Part shown: positions 12,524 through 16,149 of the stretch, one piece after another
Numbering within the stretch: position 1 is the first letter of the stretch
Layout: each line of letters opens with the position of its first letter
Source: DATDDB01 sp035260545
Lineage (GTDB): Bacteria > Pseudomonadota > Gammaproteobacteria > Burkholderiales > Gallionellaceae
DNA: 16,149 nt
Assembly: GCA_035260545.1 (NCBI GenBank)
Contig: DATFUZ010000092.1
Coordinates: 1-16,149, forward strand
Direction of reading: 5' to 3'
Notes under the pieces: model-generated
Seen by the model: only the letters and a program-made list of their open reading frames with translations
What the model was told of the DNA's origin: nothing
Databases searched by the model: none
Made by a program: the position numbers and the translations under genes

Positions 12524-15500
12524 ATGACCACCCGCCTGCGCGAAATCCCGTACAACTACACCTCGTTCTCCGACCGCGAGATCGTCATTCGCATTCTCGG
12601 GCAGGAGGCGTGGCAGATCATCGAAGGCCTGCGTATCGAGCGCCGCACCGGCCGTTCCGCGCGCATGCTGTACGAGGTGCTGGGCGACATCTGGGTGATC
12701 CAGCGCAATCCCTATCTCCAGGACGACCTGCTGGGCAACCGCAAGCGGCGCGAAGCCCTGGTCGACGCCTTGCGCCACCGGCTGCAGGCGATCGAAGCGC
12801 GGCGCCAGGACAACGAAGCCGTGCGCCGATTGCTGGAGATGGCGAACGCCGCGGTAGACGCCTTTGCCGCCGAATTCGAGGAGACGCTGCACCTGCGCAA
12901 GCGCACGCTGCGCACCCTCTCGCGCATCACGCGGCGCGACAACATCGCATTCGACGGCCTGGCGCGCGTCTCGCACGTAACCGACGCCACCGACTGGCGC
13001 GTGGAATACCCCTTCGTGGTGCTGACCCCGGATACCGAGAAAGAGATCGGCGCGCTGGTGCGCGCCTGCATCAAGCTCGGCCTGACGCTGATTCCGCGCG
13101 GCGGCGGCACGGGCTACACCGGCGGCGCCGTGCCGCTGGACAAGCTTTCCGCAGTCATCAACACCGAAAAACTGGAACAGCTTTCCCCCATAGAGATGCT
13201 CGCGCTGCCAGGCCTGGAGGAAGTCACGGCGACCATACACTGCGGGGCCGGAGTGGTGACGCGGCGCGTGATGGAGATTGCAGAGGCAAACGGCCTGGTG
13301 TTTGCGGTGGACCCCACCTCGGCGGACGCCTCCTGCATCGGCGGCAACGTGGCGATGAACGCGGGCGGCAAGAAAGCGGTGCTGTGGGGCACGGCGCTGG
13401 ACAACCTGGCTTCCTGGCGCATGGTGACGCCGGACGGCCTGTGGATGGACATTGAGCGCCTGGACCACAACCTGGGCAAGATCCACGACGTGGACGTGGC
13501 TCGCTTCCGCATCACCCGCTACGACAAGAAGCTCAAGCATCCGCTGGGCGAGCCGGAGATACTGGAGATTCCCGGGCGCGCCTTCCGCAAGGCGGGGCTG
13601 GGCAAGGACGTCACCGACAAATTCCTCTCCGGCCTGCCCGGCATCCAGAAGGAAGGCTGCGACGGCATCATCACCTCCGCCCGTTTCATCCTGCACCGCG
13701 CCCATGCCCACACGCGCACGGTCTGCCTGGAATTCTTCGGCCAGGTGCGCGAGGCGGTGCCGGCCATCGTGGAGATCAAGAACTACCTCGACGCCCACCC
13801 CGCCACGGAACTGGCCGGGCTGGAGCATCTGGACGAGCGCTACCTCAAGGCCGTGGGCTACGCCACCAAGGCCAGACGCGCGGAACGGCCCAAAATGGTG
13901 CTGCTCGCGGACGTGGTGAGCGACGACGAGCGCGCAGCCGGCGAGGCGGCCTCGGAGATCGTGCGCCTGGCCAACCTGCGCCACGGCGAGGGCTTCATCG
14001 CGGTGTCGGCGGAGGCGCGCAAGAAATTCTGGCTGGACCGCGCGCGCACGGCCGCCATCGCCAAGCACACCAACGCCTTCAAGATCAACGAGGACGTGGT
14101 GATCCCGCTGGAGCGCATGGGCGACTATTGCGACGGGGTGGAGCGGATCAACATCGAGCTGTCGCTCACTAACAAGCTCCGGCTGCTGGACGAGCTGGCG
14201 GAATTCTTCGGCGGTGATCTGCCGCTGTTCTACCAGGACGACCAGACGCTGGGCGATGCCGAACTGCTGGGCAACCGCCCGCAGCAGGCGCGCGAACTGC
14301 TGGCGGACGTCTACGCGCGCTGGCAGGGGCTGCTCGACAATCTCGACGGCCCCGCCGGCGATGGCGCCGCGCCGGGGCGCACCGTGTTCCATGCCTTGCA
14401 GGACCACAGCATCCGCGCCTCGTGGAAGCAGGAGGTGCGCGGACCGCTGCACCAGATCTTCAGCGGCGGAACCTACCAGACCATACTGGAGCAGTGCGAC
14501 GCCATCCATGCGCGGGTGCTGAAGAGCCGGGTGTTCGTTGCGCTGCACATGCACGCCGGTGATGGCAACGTGCACACCAACATCCCGGTGAACTCCGACG
14601 ACTACGGGATGCTGCAGCAGGCCAACGGCGCGGTGGATCGCATCATGCGGCTGGCGCGCGACCTGGGCGGGGTGATCTCGGGCGAACACGGCATCGGCAT
14701 CACCAAGTTCGACTTTCTCGAGGAAAGCGAACTCGCGCCCTTCGCAGCCTACAAGGAAAAGGTAGACCCGGAAGGCCGCTTCAACCGCGGCAAGCTGCTC
14801 AAGGGCTCCAACCTGGAGCGCGCCTATACGCCCAGCTTCAACCTGCTCGACCTGGAAAGCCTGATCCTGGAACAGAGCGAGCTGAAAAGCATTTCCGACT
14901 CGATCAAGGATTGCCTGCGCTGCGGCAAGTGCAAGCCGGTGTGCAACACCCATATTCCGCGCGCCAACCTGCTGTATTCGCCGCGCAACAAGATTCTGGG
15001 CACCTCGCTGCTGGTGGAAGCCTTCCTCTACGAGGAGCAGACCCGGCGCGGCATTTCCATTGCGCACTTCGACGAATTCAGCGACGTGGCCGACCATTGC
15101 ACGGTGTGCCACAAGTGCAAGCCCCCCTGCCCGGTCAATATCGACTTTGGCGACGTTTCCATCGCCATGCGCAATTTCCTGCGCCAGCAGGGCAAGAAGA
15201 AATTCAACCCCGGCACCGCGGCGGCGATGGCGTTCCTCAACGCCACCGACCCAACCACGATCAAGGCGATGCGCAAGGTGATGATAAGCTGGGGCTACAA
15301 GGCCCAGCGCCTGGGCTACAAGCTGGCCAAACGCTTCCACCTGGCCTCGCCCCAAACCCAGCATCCGCCGGCCACGCTGGGGCGGGCGCCGCTGAAGGCG
15401 CAGGTCATTCACATGATCAACAAGCCCATGCCCGGCAAGCTGCCGAAGCGCACCTCGCGCGCGCTGCTGGACATCGAGGACAGCACCGTGGTGCCGGTAA

Positions 15501-16149
15501 TCCGCAATCCGCACAAAGTGACGGACGATTCGGAAGCCGTGTTCTATTTCCCCGGCTGCGGCTCGGAACGGCTATTCAGCCAGGTGGGGCTGGCCACCCA
15601 GGCCATGCTGTACGACCTGGGCGCGATAACCGTGCTGCCGCCCGGCTACCTGTGCTGCGGCTACCCGCAGACCGCGGCCGGCCAGGCGGACCGCGGCGAC
15701 GCCATCACCACGCAGAACCGCGTGCTGTTCCACCGCGTCGCCAACACGCTGAACTACCTGGACATCAAGACGGTCATCGTGTCCTGCGGCACCTGCATGG
15801 ACCAGTTGCTGAAGTACCAGTTCGAGAAGATCTTCCCCGGCTGCCGCCTGCTCGACATCCACGAATACCTGCTGGAAAAAGGCGTCAAGCTGCAGGATGT
15901 CGGCGGCGCGCGCTTCATGTACCACGACCCCTGCCACACCCCGATGAAGACCCACCAGCCGCTGAAAGTGGTGAACCAGTTGATCGGCTCGCCGGTTGCA
16001 CTGACCGACCGCTGCTGCGGCGAATCCGGCACGCTCGCCGCCACGCGCCCGGACATCTCGACCCAGGTGCGCTTCCGCAAGGAAGAGGAAATCCGCAAGG
16101 GTGCGGATGCGCTGCGCAGCGACGGCTTCGAGGGTGAGGTCAGGATACT
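12524..16149 (+). CDS. Giant FAD-linked 2-hydroxyacid-type dehydrogenase fused to 4Fe-4S and CCG modules (3' end outside window)
   Basis: One uninterrupted frame of 1208 codons with no stop before the right edge. Residues 1 to about 130 are a conserved N-terminal extension (DUF3683 type). The FAD-binding PCMH domain follows, with PRGGGTGYTGG at 191-201 and GGNVAMNAGG further on. The FAD-oxidase C-terminal domain shows HMHAGDGNVH at 675-684 and SGEHGIG around 719-725. Two 4Fe-4S motifs follow: C797-C800-C803-C807 and C859-C862-C865-C869. Then come two CCG (GlcF/HdrD-like) modules: C1012 with C1044-C1045, and C1088/C1091, C1137, C1164-C1165. The layout equals GlcD plus GlcF in one chain, suggesting D-2-hydroxyacid (lactate, glycolate or 2-hydroxyglutarate) oxidation with electrons passed to quinone. 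The substrate is not determined. The ATG at 12524 has no Shine-Dalgarno. Probably fewer than 100 residues are missing. Confidence 0.93.
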   Translation, partial: MTTRLREIPYNYTSFSDREIVIRILGQEAWQIIEGLRIERRTGRSARMLYEVLGDIWVIQRNPYLQDDLLGNRKRREALVDALRHRLQAIEARRQDNEAVRRLLEMANAAVDAFAAEFEETLHLRKRTLRTLSRITRRDNIAFDGLARVSHVTDATDWRVEYPFVVLTPDTEKEIGALVRACIKLGLTLIPRGGGTGYTGGAVPLDKLSAVINTEKLEQLSPIEMLALPGLEEVTATIHCGAGVVTRRVMEIAEANGLVFAVDPTSADASCIGGNVAMNAGGKKAVLWGTALDNLASWRMVTPDGLWMDIERLDHNLGKIHDVDVARFRITRYDKKLKHPLGEPEILEIPGRAFRKAGLGKDVTDKFLSGLPGIQKEGCDGIITSARFILHRAHAHTRTVCLEFFGQVREAVPAIVEIKNYLDAHPATELAGLEHLDERYLKAVGYATKARRAERPKMVLLADVVSDDERAAGEAASEIVRLANLRHGEGFIAVSAEARKKFWLDRARTAAIAKHTNAFKINEDVVIPLERMGDYCDGVERINIELSLTNKLRLLDELAEFFGGDLPLFYQDDQTLGDAELLGNRPQQARELLADVYARWQGLLDNLDGPAGDGAAPGRTVFHALQDHSIRASWKQEVRGPLHQIFSGGTYQTILEQCDAIHARVLKSRVFVALHMHAGDGNVHTNIPVNSDDYGMLQQANGAVDRIMRLARDLGGVISGEHGIGITKFDFLEESELAPFAAYKEKVDPEGRFNRGKLLKGSNLERAYTPSFNLLDLESLILEQSELKSISDSIKDCLRCGKCKPVCNTHIPRANLLYSPRNKILGTSLLVEAFLYEEQTRRGISIAHFDEFSDVADHCTVCHKCKPPCPVNIDFGDVSIAMRNFLRQQGKKKFNPGTAAAMAFLNATDPTTIKAMRKVMISWGYKAQRLGYKLAKRFHLASPQTQHPPATLGRAPLKAQVIHMINKPMPGKLPKRTSRALLDIEDSTVVPVIRNPHKVTDDSEAVFYFPGCGSERLFSQVGLATQAMLYDLGAITVLPPGYLCCGYPQTAAGQADRGDAITTQNRVLFHRVANTLNYLDIKTVIVSCGTCMDQLLKYQFEKIFPGCRLLDIHEYLLEKGVKLQDVGGARFMYHDPCHTPMKTHQPLKVVNQLIGSPVALTDRCCGESGTLAATRPDISTQVRFRKEEEIRKGADALRSDGFEGEVRI

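Noticed and set aside
12395..15514. 1039-codon open frame on the minus strand opposite the FAD/Fe-S gene
   Set aside because: It is antisense to a gene with clear domains and catalytic motifs. Its product is low-complexity (rich in H, V, A, R, Q) with no recognisable domain, and strong third-position GC bias explains long antisense frames.
14911..16137. 408-codon plus-strand open frame inside the end of the FAD/Fe-S gene
   Set aside because: It is in a different frame from the real protein, which carries all Cys motifs; the alternative product is a Gly/Arg/His/Pro-rich artefact.
1..16149. CRISPR array, prophage, integrative element or toxin-antitoxin pair
   Set aside because: There are no regularly spaced repeats, no integrase, transposase or phage genes, and no small paired toxin-like frames with support; the content is core metabolism and envelope functions.

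Overview
The window is a GC-rich bacterial chromosomal segment that reads as core genome of a betaproteobacterium, plausibly from the Nitrosomonadales/Gallionellales side. That placement is inferred from the gene order his genes - HIT protein - tatABC - Do-type protease - Nif3, from protein style, and from the very large DUF3683-type FAD/Fe-S protein. I see no tRNA, rRNA, CRISPR array, integrase, transposase or phage gene. About 18 genes are well supported, and all intergenic gaps are under 220 bp.

Layout, left to right. (1) 1-227, minus: 5' part of a secreted glycine-zipper protein. (2) 399-1981, minus: a two-gene unit made of a small two-TM membrane protein and a CcoG/NapH-like polyferredoxin with a cysteine-rich tail. 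(3) 2042-3993: a divergent pair, a Nif3-family metalloprotein (minus) and a membrane-anchored single-PDZ Do/DegS-type protease (plus), whose candidate promoters overlap. (4) 4026-10488, minus: one long run, hisC-hisB-hisH-hisA-hisF-hisI-hisE-hinT-tatA-tatB-tatC, with short gaps or ATGA overlaps. It carries histidine biosynthesis steps 2-7 (HisE, HisI, HisA, HisHF, HisB, HisC), then a HIT hydrolase, then the complete twin-arginine translocase. hisG and hisD, usually the head of this cluster, are absent. (5) 10700-11143, plus: a universal stress protein, divergent from hisC. (6) 11195-12384, minus: cytochrome b561 and the RNA 2',3'-cyclic phosphodiesterase ThpR. (7) 12524-16149, plus: a giant FAD-linked 2-hydroxyacid-type dehydrogenase fused to two 4Fe-4S clusters and CCG (heterodisulfide-reductase-like) modules. 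It runs off the right edge after 1208 codons.

Many long open frames lie antisense to the real genes (1039 codons opposite the FAD gene, 718 opposite hisF-A-H). They are shadows of GC-biased coding sequence and are not annotated.

No clearly new biological system is visible. The points most worth a second look are: a 98-bp insertion/duplication between hisF and hisI, flanked by a perfect 15-bp direct repeat, which recreates an ATGA-coupled 33-codon reading frame; the eight-cysteine tail of the CcoG-like protein; loss of two normally polar positions in TatC; the his run starting at hisC with palindromes in its promoter region; and the overlapping divergent promoters of the nif3/protease pair.
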